Below are positions 1 through 8,499 of a DNA stretch of 49,047 bases, piece after piece. The stretch is taken from contig JAKVBZ010000036.1 in assembly GCA_022448645.1 (NCBI GenBank), forward strand, positions 1 through 49,047, in the 5' to 3' direction. The notes below the pieces were generated by a model. It searched no databases and had not been told where the DNA came from. It worked only from the letters and a program-made list of their open reading frames with translations. Each line of letters begins with the position of its first letter. The stretch's first letter is position 1. The stretch is from Pirellulaceae bacterium (GTDB lineage: Bacteria > Planctomycetota > Planctomycetia > Pirellulales > Pirellulaceae). The position numbers were made by a program, and so were the translations under genes.

Positions 1-437
1 CCGCGGTCCCTGGCCGCAGGATCCCCCGGGTAGAAGCCACATTGCATATTTTCAATGGTTTTTGTGCTAAAGGTTAGCGCTGGCTGTTGTCCGTACCCTC
101 CGCTCATCCCTAACCAGATATCTGATGTGTCGTTAGCGCGGGCGGCGGGAGTCACAGTAGTCTCGTCAAAAAGTCGCTCTTGGATCGTCAGTAGATCGTT
201 AGTTCTGGGGCTGATTAGCATTATATCCACCAGCTGCTGCCGGGTGATTTCTCGAATGATCTCCTGAAACTCGGCAAGTGACCGATAAGGAAATCGTTCG
301 CGGTCCTCGTCTCGATTGGTACCAGGACTGGATAATCCGAATCCTAATTCGGCGTCTTTAGCGTCTGTGAGAATGAATTCGCGACAGTTCGGATCTGCAT
401 GCAATCGCTGTAATTTTTTGTCGAGTGATTTTTCCAT
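1..437 (-). CDS. Conserved aldolase-like hypothetical protein, partial (C-terminus beyond window)
   Basis: Reading the minus strand from an ATG at 437 gives an uninterrupted frame of 145 codons that runs off the left edge. It starts MEKSLDKKLQRLHADPNC and contains DAKDAELGFGLSSPG, LVDIMLISPRTNDLLTIQERL and VTPAARANDTSDIW. From memory this matches a family of planctomycete/verrucomicrobial conserved hypotheticals that look like class I aldolase-type TIM barrels; no biochemical role is known to me. The composition is natural, and the plus-strand frame over it (55-267) has no protein character. No clear Shine-Dalgarno sequence precedes the ATG. The gene is transcribed divergently from the lipase gene, with about 200 nt between the two starts. 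The reading frame is secure; the function is only a fold guess. Confidence 0.75.
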   Translation of the reverse strand, partial: MEKSLDKKLQRLHADPNCREFILTDAKDAELGFGLSSPGTNRDEDRERFPYRSLAEFQEIIREITRQQLVDIMLISPRTNDLLTIQERLFDETTVTPAARANDTSDIWLGMSGGYGQQPALTFSTKTIENMQCGFYPGDPAARDR

Positions 438-633
438 GAGTGGTCGTGGGGGCTAGCCCTAATACTTTATGGGTTTGTAGGTCGGACAGAGTAAAAGCTC
501 AGACTGCCGCCCAAGCTAACCTCAATATTGCTAGCTGGTCCAAGCCGGTCGGTCAAGGGTATAGCTAGCGAAGCAGCCAAGCCAGTCCACAATTCGTTGT
601 GAATTGAAGATCGAATCGCCGATACATTCTCCT

Positions 634-1506
634 ATGTATCCCTTTGACCTTCATCGCGCCTACTGTCTGGCTCTGGCCGCCGAGGTGGTTTACGAAGAAG
701 CTGCCATCATCGAGCAGACGGTTTTACAACATTGGCAATTTCGCCAGTTTCAATTCTACGAAGTTGATGACACACAGTGTTTTGTGGCAGCGAATGAAGA
801 TGCCGTCATCGTTTCTTTTCGTGGTACGGAAACGGATCGCATCAGTGATTGGATCACCGATCTGGACTTCGACCTGGTCGACGGGCCCTTCGGTGGCAAA
901 ATCCACGAGGGCTTCTTGGAGGCATTAAGCAATGTTTGGGAGCTGGTTTACCGTCAGGTGGGACAACTGGTGGAAAATGATCAGCGAATCCTATGGGTGA
1001 CGGGGCACAGTTTGGGTGCAGCGCTGGCCACGTTGGCAGTTGCCCGCTGGCGCGAACAAGGGCACCCCGTAGGTGGCCTGTACGCATTCGGCCAGCCTCG
1101 CACCGGTGACCGAACGTTTTCGCGAAATTTCGATTTTGATTTCAAACCGTACACGTTTCGTTTGGTCAATCACCGCGATTTGGTAACTCGGACACCACCC
1201 AGATCGCTCGGTTATCGTCATACGGGGACGTTCAAGTACTTCAACGAGAATGGTGAATTATTGGATCATATTGGTTGGTGGCGCCTATTCCTCAAGGGCT
1301 GGTCGGGACCCATCGAAAATCTGCTCAGCTGGTGTGGCGAAGGCATTCGTGACCACAGCATGACCCAGTATCGAGAGCTTCTCGAGGCCGAGATAGGCAA
1401 GCAGCACGCGCCAGATACATCCGATCCAGTTTCGATCGCTGTGGAACATACTGGTGTTGATCGGGTTGCCGAGAGCCACCAAGCCGAATCACGTGACGCT
1501 GCTTGA
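634..1506 (+). CDS. Class 3 lipase (alpha/beta hydrolase, Lipase_3 fold)
   Basis: A 290-residue protein of the fungal-type class 3 lipase family, expected to hydrolyse acyl esters such as glycerides. The nucleophile elbow GHSLGAALA puts the catalytic Ser near residue 126. SFRGTE at 61-66 is the usual oxyanion-hole strand. VNHRDLVTRTP supplies Asp near 182 and DHSMTQY supplies His near 241, so the triad is complete. No signal peptide is visible, so it may be intracellular. I chose ATG 634; an in-frame TTG at 604 would add ten residues, and neither has a strong ribosome binding site. The last 35 or so residues are low-complexity and not part of the fold. It stands alone, divergent from the gene at 1-437. 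The natural substrate is unknown. Confidence 0.88.
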   Translation: MYPFDLHRAYCLALAAEVVYEEAAIIEQTVLQHWQFRQFQFYEVDDTQCFVAANEDAVIVSFRGTETDRISDWITDLDFDLVDGPFGGKIHEGFLEALSNVWELVYRQVGQLVENDQRILWVTGHSLGAALATLAVARWREQGHPVGGLYAFGQPRTGDRTFSRNFDFDFKPYTFRLVNHRDLVTRTPPRSLGYRHTGTFKYFNENGELLDHIGWWRLFLKGWSGPIENLLSWCGEGIRDHSMTQYRELLEAEIGKQHAPDTSDPVSIAVEHTGVDRVAESHQAESRDAA

Positions 1507-1896
1507 CGGTAACGCCGGTTTAGCTATTTCACACAAGCCACTGGCTGTGGTGGTAGTCACCAGAAAATCTTGCGTTTCAGTGAAAGCAGCTCGCGCTATC
1601 GTCGTTTGGATCAACGATTGTTGTCGTTACTTGCCCAGGGCTAGCGTCGTACGCACACATTGGTTTAGTAGCTTGCCTTAAACAACCAGCTCCGCTAGTA
1701 GTGGTTGACTTGTATTGTCTGTTCAACACACATTGTGTCGCTTGACGCAGGCAGTGCTAGCGAGAATTTTCGTCTGGAAAATTTCTCTGGGATCACGTAT
1801 TCATTGGCGTCTTTTCTCGGAACCAGCAGACGCGCGTCATAGCCGTGCTAATCCGCCTGGGATGTTTATTTCCGTTATTTGTTGAGTGGATTTGTC
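1507..1896. other. Intergenic region without recognised gene
   Basis: About 390 nt between the lipase and the ketosynthase. The short frames here lack protein-like composition. It probably carries the promoter of the downstream gene, but I could not pick out a convincing -35/-10 pair, and there is no clear terminator hairpin with a T-run after the lipase. Confidence 0.4.
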
Positions 1897-3153
1897 GTGT
1901 TGGGTGAACCCATTATCATAACCGGAGTAGGCTTGGTCACTGCCCTAGGACAGGATCGCGAATCGGTTTGGAATGCCGTCTGCCAAGGCAAATGCGGTGT
2001 GGGACACCTGACAGGCGTTCCTGGACTTCCTGAGGGGCTGATGTTGGCCGCTACGGTAAATCTCCCTACGCCCAATCGTCAAATCCTGAAAACGACCCAA
2101 TTGTCTGAAATGGCAGCGGACGAAGCGCTCGCCGATGCGGGTGTGGATTGGAATTCTGTGGACCGAGATCGTTTCGGCTGTTGGGTCGGAGCACACATGG
2201 CAGACGATCGGGGAACGCTGGAAGCTCAGGGCATCGAGTTTGACGATCCAGGTTTAGAGGCAAATTGGTTCGACCAGTGGCTACCCAACACCACCTATGC
2301 CTATTTGGCGCGTAAGTACGGGCTGCGCGGTCCGGGGCTGTCTCACTCGACAGCATGTGCCAGCGGGCTAATTGAAATGTTGTCAGCCACGCGTGCTTTA
2401 CGAGACGGCCAATGTGATATCGCATTGGTGGGAAGTGGCGAGTCGGTCACACGTCTGCTCGCCGCTGGATTTCACCGCATGCGTGTCTTGGCACACGATG
2501 ACGATCCCACGCAAGCTTGCCGTCCGTTCGACCAAAATCGTCACGGTTTTGTGTTGGGAGAGGGTGCGGCCATGTTTGTCGTCGAGCGATTAAGTCATGC
2601 CGTGCAGCGTGGGGCGAAGATCTATGCCGAAGTGCGCAGTTGCCGTTGCTTGGCTGAGGCCCATCATATTACTGGCCTGGAAGAGAATGCCGGGACACTT
2701 GTGCGATTGATTGGTGATACGCTGGAAGATGCCGGTTTGCAACGAAGCGACATTGGTTACGTGAGTGCCCACGGGACGGCTACCGAGCTGAATGACATGG
2801 TTGAAATGCGGGGCCTCCATGAGGCGATCGGAGTGGAAAACCAAGACTACTGTGTAAGTGCCACCAAGGCGATGCACGGGCATTTGCTCAACGCCGCGGG
2901 ATGTGTGGAGTTGGCGTTGACCACCCTTGCCATGCGTGACGGATTCGCTCCTCCGACGTTAAATCTGACCCATCCGGATGCCGAATGTAAGTTTGACGGA
3001 GTTCCCTTGGTGGGAAAAGTTAACCGTTTTCAACACGCGTTAAAGCTGTCTCTTGCTTTTGGTGGCCATCTAGTCGCTGTCGCGTTAAGTCGTTGGAACC
3101 ATCCTGACTCAGGATTCGCCTATCCCGATTCGCCAATTTCCAAAGCGGCGTAA
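1897..3153 (+). CDS. Beta-ketoacyl-ACP synthase (KAS II / FabF-like)
   Basis: A condensing enzyme of the thiolase superfamily that joins an acyl-thioester to malonyl-ACP in fatty acid or polyketide-like synthesis. The Cys-His-His set is complete: STACASG carries the nucleophilic Cys near residue 154, SAHGTATELND the first His near 292, and TKAMHGHLLNAAG the second His near 327. Length (about 418) is normal for FabF-type enzymes. There is no in-frame ATG at the start. GTG 1897 is chosen because the conserved opening IIITGVGLVTALG follows within a few residues; TTG 1879 and TTG 1900 are alternatives. No acyl carrier protein, ketoreductase or malonyl transferase gene is nearby, so this is a stand-alone copy, perhaps feeding a specialised acyl chain. 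Assignment to fabF itself is not justified by context. Confidence 0.88.
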   Translation: MLGEPIIITGVGLVTALGQDRESVWNAVCQGKCGVGHLTGVPGLPEGLMLAATVNLPTPNRQILKTTQLSEMAADEALADAGVDWNSVDRDRFGCWVGAHMADDRGTLEAQGIEFDDPGLEANWFDQWLPNTTYAYLARKYGLRGPGLSHSTACASGLIEMLSATRALRDGQCDIALVGSGESVTRLLAAGFHRMRVLAHDDDPTQACRPFDQNRHGFVLGEGAAMFVVERLSHAVQRGAKIYAEVRSCRCLAEAHHITGLEENAGTLVRLIGDTLEDAGLQRSDIGYVSAHGTATELNDMVEMRGLHEAIGVENQDYCVSATKAMHGHLLNAAGCVELALTTLAMRDGFAPPTLNLTHPDAECKFDGVPLVGKVNRFQHALKLSLAFGGHLVAVALSRWNHPDSGFAYPDSPISKAA

Positions 3154-3253
3154 TCAATGCCGAGTGTGACCCGGCAACAATCTGAGTGTAGGTTGCCCAA
3201 TCATCTCGTCCTCCGCAGTAAAATTTTTTTTGTGACCACCGATGGAAGGCCAA

Positions 3254-5335
3254 TCAATTTTTAGGCTGACCAGGCGCTCGACGCTTGATGTCGCGCCATA
3301 GCTGTTGGATCTGTGGTTGATCTGGTTGAATGCGTAAAGATTCTTCGAAGTACTGTTTAGCTTGCGCCCAATCCTGTTGTTCCTGGTGGAGCAGTCCCAA
3401 AGCATTCAACGCCTGTGGGTAATTGGGATCGATGTGAATGGCACGACGTAGCGATTCGACAGCTTGCTCTTCCTCACGCAACTCGTACTGTATCAGGCCC
3501 AATGAATGGTAAGCTCGGGCATGGCTGGGATTCAACCGGATGGCTGTTTCGAAGCAGGCGGCTGCTTGCTCCCACCGCTTGATCTTTTGATAGACGATCC
3601 CCAGATTGAAATGAGAGTCCGCTCGATCAGGCTGTAGTTCGATGGCCTTCAACTGGTATTGCTCAGCTTTTTCAAACTGGCCCAGCATCTCATAGGTGAC
3701 GGCCAAGTTGCTGTGAGCATCGACATAGTGTGGATTGACTCCAACGGCGATCGTGAGATGCTGCAAGGCACGCTCGAAATTGCTAGTTCGGGCGAAGAAG
3801 ACCGCTAAATTGTTGTGCGCAAAGTCGTAATTAGGATTCAATTCGATGGCTCGCTCGAAAGCTTTCCGGGCTTGCTCTGAATCCTGGATGGCGTCGTAGG
3901 CGAGGCCAATGTGGTTGTAGGCAAAATAGTTTCGGTCTGTTACACGAACGGCATGTTCGAACAAGTCAAAGTTATTTTTCCACCGCTGCGTGTATTGCCA
4001 AGAAAGAAGCGTCAGTGCGAGGATGACTGCAACCGACACCATGGCGTTTGACAGATGTCGTTGGGATGTCTTTTCGGTGAGTTCGCACAACCCCCAGACA
4101 ACAATGATGCAGATGCCAATGGACGGCAAATAAGTGTAGCGGTCTGCCATCGATTGTGTGCCGACTTGGACAAGTCCGATGACGGGTACCAGGGTCCCCA
4201 GATACCACAACCATCCCACAAGAAAGAATGGCCAGCGACGAGCCGTAGCAAATGCCGTAATGGTAATCCCCGACAAGAAGATACCGGCGAGTACCGCTTG
4301 GATGACCAAGCCTGATGGAAGTTCCTGGTCGAGCACGTAGAAATGGGGATAAAAAATGGATAGGCCACCAGGCGCCATGGTTTTTACTAAGTAAGCCACG
4401 TACGTCACTAGCGCATTGGCGATTCGACTGTCCATGGGGATGGCTTCGAGCGTATTGACAGCTCCTGCCGAAGATTGACCCTGGACTGTCATCCAGCATG
4501 TCCACGCGGCAATTAGTAACAAGGGGACCTTTTCCAGCAGAAGCTTGCCGGTCCGCCAGGCGTTAGTAGACAACGAGTCGTGACGTTTTTCTGCCGGCGT
4601 TTGACGCGCCAAGGGCCAGAAATCGCAAAGAAACAAAACGCAGGGTAAAGTCACGGCCATCGACTTCGAGAGCAGAGCACAGGTGAAGAAGAACACCACC
4701 AGAAGGTACCGAGATCCTGTGACAAGATAAGTTCGGATTCTGGACGTGGTCAATGACGGTGGGGAGTGAGTGGCCTGCACATACCAGACGTATGACAGCA
4801 TCGTGGCCATCCAGAACAGACCACACAGCACGTCTTTGCGTTCGGCTACCCAAGCCACGGACTCCACGCGCAATGGGTGTAACGCGAACAAAAATGCGGC
4901 TATTACAGGTGGCCAGAAACGACCGGTCATGAACCTCAACACCATGAGCAGCATGATCGAAGTGGCCGCATGAAGTACGACATTGACCAGATGATGAGGT
5001 CCCGGGGCCAGGCCAAAGCATTCGACGTCGGACATGTGCGACAACCAAGTCAGAGGATGGTAGTTTCCGACATGTGGTTTTTCGAATGCCCAGAGGAATC
5101 CCTTCCACGTCAGGCCCAGTCGGATGATGGGGTTATCGGTCACGTACATGTCGTCGTCACACACGAGGAACTCGTGACTTCTGACTTGCGCGTACACGAT
5201 GCTGACGATCCCAACCAGCAGGCAACAGCAGATGGAGGTGGCGAATGGGAAAGGCGCGGTTGTTGTGCCGGACCGTTTGGAGACGGCACGTTTGCTTGTC
5301 AGCTCGGCATCAAATGACTTTTTCTTACGGGGCAT
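3254..5335 (-). CDS. Polytopic membrane protein with C-terminal TPR repeats (TMTC / GT-C glycosyltransferase-like)
   Basis: A 693-residue protein with a short basic N-terminus, a first membrane span at about 31-49, and many further spans up to about residue 450. About six tetratricopeptide repeats follow from roughly 454 to 680. After the first span comes CDDDMYVTDNP, then NYHPLTWLSHMSD near 91-103. This acidic motif in the first extracytoplasmic loop followed by a TPR tail is the layout of TMTC-type O-mannosyltransferase relatives in the GT-C fold, where the acidic residues are catalytic. A role in glycosylating exported proteins with a lipid-linked sugar donor is therefore plausible but inferred. 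Start ATG 5335. It converges on the ketosynthase gene with 100 nt between stops and has a long upstream region shared with the csrA side. Many planctomycetes carry several such genes. Confidence 0.82.
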   Translation of the reverse strand: MPRKKKSFDAELTSKRAVSKRSGTTTAPFPFATSICCCLLVGIVSIVYAQVRSHEFLVCDDDMYVTDNPIIRLGLTWKGFLWAFEKPHVGNYHPLTWLSHMSDVECFGLAPGPHHLVNVVLHAATSIMLLMVLRFMTGRFWPPVIAAFLFALHPLRVESVAWVAERKDVLCGLFWMATMLSYVWYVQATHSPPSLTTSRIRTYLVTGSRYLLVVFFFTCALLSKSMAVTLPCVLFLCDFWPLARQTPAEKRHDSLSTNAWRTGKLLLEKVPLLLIAAWTCWMTVQGQSSAGAVNTLEAIPMDSRIANALVTYVAYLVKTMAPGGLSIFYPHFYVLDQELPSGLVIQAVLAGIFLSGITITAFATARRWPFFLVGWLWYLGTLVPVIGLVQVGTQSMADRYTYLPSIGICIIVVWGLCELTEKTSQRHLSNAMVSVAVILALTLLSWQYTQRWKNNFDLFEHAVRVTDRNYFAYNHIGLAYDAIQDSEQARKAFERAIELNPNYDFAHNNLAVFFARTSNFERALQHLTIAVGVNPHYVDAHSNLAVTYEMLGQFEKAEQYQLKAIELQPDRADSHFNLGIVYQKIKRWEQAAACFETAIRLNPSHARAYHSLGLIQYELREEEQAVESLRRAIHIDPNYPQALNALGLLHQEQQDWAQAKQYFEESLRIQPDQPQIQQLWRDIKRRAPGQPKN

Positions 5336-5655
5336 TTCTTACCCGGACTTCCTTTTTTTGTATTTTGCCATGGTCCGAGCGGGTTCCCAAAGGGGGCGCT
5401 TGACCAAAGGTGTCACGTCCCAGGAAAAAAACGGCTTGTTTTCGGCAGTGGGAACTTTTTTTTGGGAGGGTGACCAGACGTGTCATGGGGGGCACGAAGA
5501 ATGTACTACGTGGAACACACGAATGACCATCGCAAACCACAGCAGTTACGAGGACGCTTACCAGATTCGACGGTTTACACGGTGGTCAGCACGTTGTCTC
5601 ACACCAGTACCTGCTACTACGACCAGATTCGTTAGACCATGGAAAGGAAAACAAA
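5336..5655. other. Intergenic region upstream of the TPR membrane protein
   Basis: About 320 nt between two divergent genes. It contains homopolymer runs (a run of T near 5457-5464) and presumably the promoter of the minus-strand TPR gene. The frames crossing it are shadows or are of poor composition. I see no RNA gene. Confidence 0.4.
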
Positions 5656-5856
5656 ATGACTCGCCACTCCGTAGCAAGAACAGATGAGGATATTACCGTC
5701 CGTCACATCAGCCAAGTACTTCCAAGTGTGCTAGCAAAATACCTTCACGGTGATGAGTCGAGACGGTCGAACGTCGGTCAACCAGTTCAGTTGAAGCTGT
5801 TTGACGACGTGATGTCCTCGGTCCATCGTACTCAAGGGAGCACGGTTGCTAGTTAG
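5656..5856 (+). CDS. Small hypothetical protein (66 residues)
   Basis: A short frame beginning MTRHSVARTDEDITVRHISQ. The ATG is preceded by the purine-rich stretch GGAAAGGAAAAC at good ribosome-binding distance. The segment VLPSVLAKYL looks like the amphipathic start seen in several small planctomycete proteins, and QLKLFDDV follows later. No known domain, membrane span or signal peptide is present. It lies about 215 nt upstream of csrA on the same strand, with no obvious terminator between, so the two could be cotranscribed. The frame is short enough to be chance; the ribosome binding site is the main argument for it. Confidence 0.45.
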   Translation: MTRHSVARTDEDITVRHISQVLPSVLAKYLHGDESRRSNVGQPVQLKLFDDVMSSVHRTQGSTVAS

Positions 5857-6070
5857 GCTGCTCAGTTTAGGATTTGTAGTCCAGGCCTAGCGAATGCTTT
5901 CACGGCCAAAACTTCGGTTGTTTTTTGTGACTCCGGATGTGGATACCGTGATTGTTTTTAAATCAAAGCATTTGCGATGTTCTGGCAACGACTTGTGCGA
6001 CCTCGGTGCGAACTACTCGAAGATCATTACCACCACCTAAGCATGAACCAACGAGACCTGGAGCAAAACG

Positions 6071-6271
6071 ATGTTAGTCCTTACGCGGAAACAGGATCAG
6101 ATGATCGAAGTTGGCAAGAACGTCACAATCAAAGTGTTAGGGATCAAAGGCAAGTCGGTACGGATTGGTATCGACGCACCCGATAACGTGAAGATCCGGC
6201 GCAGTGAATTAGTGATTACTCCAGCACCAGCTGAACCAGACTTTAGCGAGTGGCAGAGTACACCAGCGTGA
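6071..6271 (+). CDS. csrA: Carbon storage regulator CsrA/RsmA, RNA-binding translational regulator
   Basis: A 66-residue protein opening MLVLTRKQDQMIEVG and continuing with IKVLGIKGKSVRIGIDAP and VKIRRSEL, which is the CsrA beta-strand fold over its full length. CsrA dimers bind GGA motifs in mRNA leaders and usually block ribosome access. The strongly conserved Leu4, Arg6 and the basic RRSEL segment near residue 44, used in RNA contact, are present. A GGAG lies about 6 nt upstream of the ATG. The 15 or so residues after the core (TPAPAEPDFSEWQSTPA) form a short flexible tail. The usual bacterial neighbours (flagellar genes, fliW, alaS) are absent. Targets cannot be read from the window. Confidence 0.96.
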   Translation: MLVLTRKQDQMIEVGKNVTIKVLGIKGKSVRIGIDAPDNVKIRRSELVITPAPAEPDFSEWQSTPA

Positions 6272-6279
6272 TCACTCGT

Positions 6280-6633
6280 TCAAGAGTTTCGTCTTAGCGG
6301 ACCACATACTTTTTGTGAGTTGCGTGGTGGAGAGGTCGCTTGAGTGTTTAGTTCCTGAATCCGTTGGTGTACGGCGTCAAGAGCGGCTTGGCGAGTAGCG
6401 AATCCCGACAAGTATTCGCGAGTGTTCGTCCGGCGTCTCCAAATGGCCGCATAATAGCGCATCCGGGGAACTGTCACACCTATCTTTTTTTCCTGTATCT
6501 CGACTTGCCATCCCTCGTATTGTTCATGATGATTGCGAGGGATATGAGGAGCTGGACCAGCAGCTTTCTCTGTGTGTTTGCGATGCCGATGGATGGCTCG
6601 CATGGCTTGTCCGAAAAAACTCATTCCCGACAT
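6280..6633 (-). CDS. Small basic hypothetical protein
   Basis: A 117-residue, strongly basic protein starting MSGMSFFGQAMRAIHRHRKH. A central stretch, GWQVEIQEKK to RMRYYAAIWRRR, is followed by GFATRQAALDAVHQRIQEL, a helix typical of AP2-like or Arm-type DNA-binding segments that use a YxAxI strand and an Ala-rich helix. That comparison is only structural intuition. Start ATG 6633 is supported by a GGAGG about 9 nt upstream; an ATG four codons later is possible. It converges on csrA, with only 8 nt between the two stops. The C-terminal 20 residues look unstructured. No catalytic motif is visible. Confidence 0.6.
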   Translation of the reverse strand: MSGMSFFGQAMRAIHRHRKHTEKAAGPAPHIPRNHHEQYEGWQVEIQEKKIGVTVPRMRYYAAIWRRRTNTREYLSGFATRQAALDAVHQRIQELNTQATSPPRNSQKVCGPLRRNS

Positions 6634-6704
6634 CCGACTAGCCTCCGGAACCGATGTTTGGTTTCCCCTTCACTGAATTTATCGGGTTTGCTCCGGGCCT
6701 GGCT

Positions 6705-7151
6705 TCACTTTCTCCCCAGGTGAATATTACAGGCATCACCTTCACACTGGGTATTGCCAGAGATCAAATATCGCCGGCGAGCCACCTGGCGATATGCCCA
6801 TTGCCAGAAGGGTAGGCTGAACGGGACGTGTAGCAAGAGCGCTAAAGGCCACATTCGAGGTAGCTGTCGAGAAAGGCAGCGAAAGGCGGCAGCGCCGCCG
6901 TAGTACTTGCCTTGCCTGTCGACGACATACATTTGCTCCATCAGTTGGTTGTAGGTGAGATCCGGATACTGGTGCTTTACCTCTTCGTCATGCAGCGACA
7001 GGAAAGCTAATGATTGACGGCTGTCCCAACGTGCTAACCTCGCTACCTGGCCCTGACAGAACATGCACGAGCCGTCAAAGATGACGACCAATGCATGGGG
7101 TCGATCCTTTGGTGAGGGAAGTTCTGCTGGTGTAACGTCGGATGGCTTCAT
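6705..7151 (-). CDS. DCC-family thiol-disulfide oxidoreductase (DUF393)
   Basis: A 148-residue protein with the signature of the DUF393/DCC family: FDGSCMFC at about residues 25-32, an Asp followed by a CxxC pair, in a thioredoxin-like first strand and helix. The rest fits the family too, including VVDRQGKYYGGAAAFRCLSRQLP and a hydrophobic LALLLHVPFSLPFWQWAYRQVARRR. Such proteins are predicted redox enzymes; a partner is not known. The length is usual. There is no signal peptide. The gene precedes the small basic gene at 6280-6633 on the same strand (71 nt gap) and follows the lipoprotein methyltransferase gene, so a loose operon is possible. Confidence 0.82.
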   Translation of the reverse strand: MKPSDVTPAELPSPKDRPHALVVIFDGSCMFCQGQVARLARWDSRQSLAFLSLHDEEVKHQYPDLTYNQLMEQMYVVDRQGKYYGGAAAFRCLSRQLPRMWPLALLLHVPFSLPFWQWAYRQVARRRYLISGNTQCEGDACNIHLGRK

Positions 7152-7285
7152 GTTGCAATCTGCCGATGGTCAAATGTGGATGCTCGCTGTGCCAAGCGTT
7201 CTCGCCTCTTACCACATGAGCGCGGGCCGATCGTCCCAGCTACCATTTTTCCCGCGACTCAATCAACAGTCCGCTGGTCAAGATG

Positions 7286-8029
7286 CTAGGGCGACTCCCA
7301 TGTATCGTCTCGTCCAAAGAACATCATGTGTTGCCATGGTAATTCGTTGAACTCGTTGGCGAGCTGCAAACCGTTGTGTCTCATTTCCTTGATGATTTGG
7401 TCCCGGCTCATCTTATGAAGTTTTTTAATGGGTACCTCGGGATCTTCGCTGCGAAATTCGACCAGTACGATTCGACCTTCGGCCGAAAGTGACTTGCGCA
7501 TCGCACGCAGCATGTATTCTGGATGAGAAAATTCATGATACACATCCACACATAGAATCAGGTCGACCTTTCCGACTGGTAAGCTGGGATCGATCACGGT
7601 CCCCAAGACAGGTTGGATGTTATCAATTTGTTCTTGGCGGGCACGAGCGCGCAGCAGGGTCAGCATTTCTGGTTGGATGTCGACTGCCAATACACGACCA
7701 GTTTCGCCAACGATGTTTGCCAGTTGCAGTGCGTAAAAACCATTCCCGCAACCCATGTCGCAAACGGTCATGCCGGATTTGGATCCAAGCAGCTGCAGCA
7801 TTAAACTGCAGTTCTCTTGTTCTTGACGTTCCTTGCGCAACAACCAATCGGCACCAAGGTAGCTCATCGGGAGCGCGATTTCTCGACCCAGGTAGGTGGT
7901 CCGTGGCGGAGGAAGTGCAGACGGCGCAGTTTCTTCTGCCCCATTTTGGTCTTGAGCCTCGCTAAGCGAATAAACGCAGCTGGTAAGAGGAATCAATATG
8001 AAAAAAATGCGAAGCCATAGGGCTGACAT
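7286..8029 (-). CDS. Lipoprotein-type class I SAM-dependent methyltransferase
   Basis: A 247-residue protein with an N-terminal hydrophobic stretch ending LIPLTSC; the L-T-S-C at residues 15-18 fits a lipobox, so lipid anchoring outside the cytoplasmic membrane is predicted. A complete class I methyltransferase follows: motif I VCDMGCGNG near 89-97, VLAVDIQPEM near 113-122, and motif IV DLILCVDVYHEF. After that come ALRMKSL-like and VEFRSED segments as in UbiE/Methyltransf_25 proteins. Start ATG 8029 has GGGGA upstream. An extracytoplasmic SAM enzyme is unusual because SAM is made in the cytoplasm, yet such proteins recur in planctomycetes. Substrate unknown. The alternative is that the hydrophobic segment is only a membrane anchor with the enzyme facing inward. 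Confidence 0.82.
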   Translation of the reverse strand: MSALWLRIFFILIPLTSCVYSLSEAQDQNGAEETAPSALPPPRTTYLGREIALPMSYLGADWLLRKERQEQENCSLMLQLLGSKSGMTVCDMGCGNGFYALQLANIVGETGRVLAVDIQPEMLTLLRARARQEQIDNIQPVLGTVIDPSLPVGKVDLILCVDVYHEFSHPEYMLRAMRKSLSAEGRIVLVEFRSEDPEVPIKKLHKMSRDQIIKEMRHNGLQLANEFNELPWQHMMFFGRDDTWESP

Positions 8030-8499
8030 GACGAATCCCCGTTATTCTTAGTTGTGCTAGTGGTCTTTCAATATGGAATGAGAGGGTGAGCCGTTGGCAC
8101 ATCATGGACGAACACAAAATTGAAACACCACTGGCTCGAGTGAATCTCGATATTGTCGTCTACCTGTAGAGCCTTTGTTATCACCTGGAGGCAGGGGCTG
8201 GATACATTCTTTGAAAATCGCGTTTCCGAGTACACTCGACTCATTATGAAGTATGAACCATGTTTCGTGGTGAGGCCAGCCAGTATTTGCGGGTAAGGGA
8301 GGTGTGGAGCCACGCGTGGCGGAGTGTCATTCTGGGGAATTGCAGCGCCAGAACAATCTCAGTTCGAGTCTCTATATCTGAGATCCTTCGGTACGCTCAA
8401 GAGGACAGGAGAAGCGGTTGCAAATGTTGTAGCAGTAGGGATCGCGCCTTGCCGCTATCATTCTGTTTGTCGGCGTTGAGTAACGAGCCAACCTGCGAT
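8030..8499. other. Intergenic region without recognised gene
   Basis: About 470 nt between the end of lpxI and the methyltransferase start, both on the minus strand. Frames on both strands (for example minus 8068-8313) have no family resemblance and no ribosome binding site that I trust. It likely holds the methyltransferase promoter and the end of the lpx transcript. Confidence 0.4.

Noticed and set aside
5199..5687. 162-residue plus-strand frame
   Set aside because: Its first part is antisense to the TPR gene's N-terminus, the composition is erratic and there is no ribosome binding site.
8068..8313. 81-residue minus frame between lpxI and the methyltransferase
   Set aside because: It has no family character and no upstream ribosome binding site.
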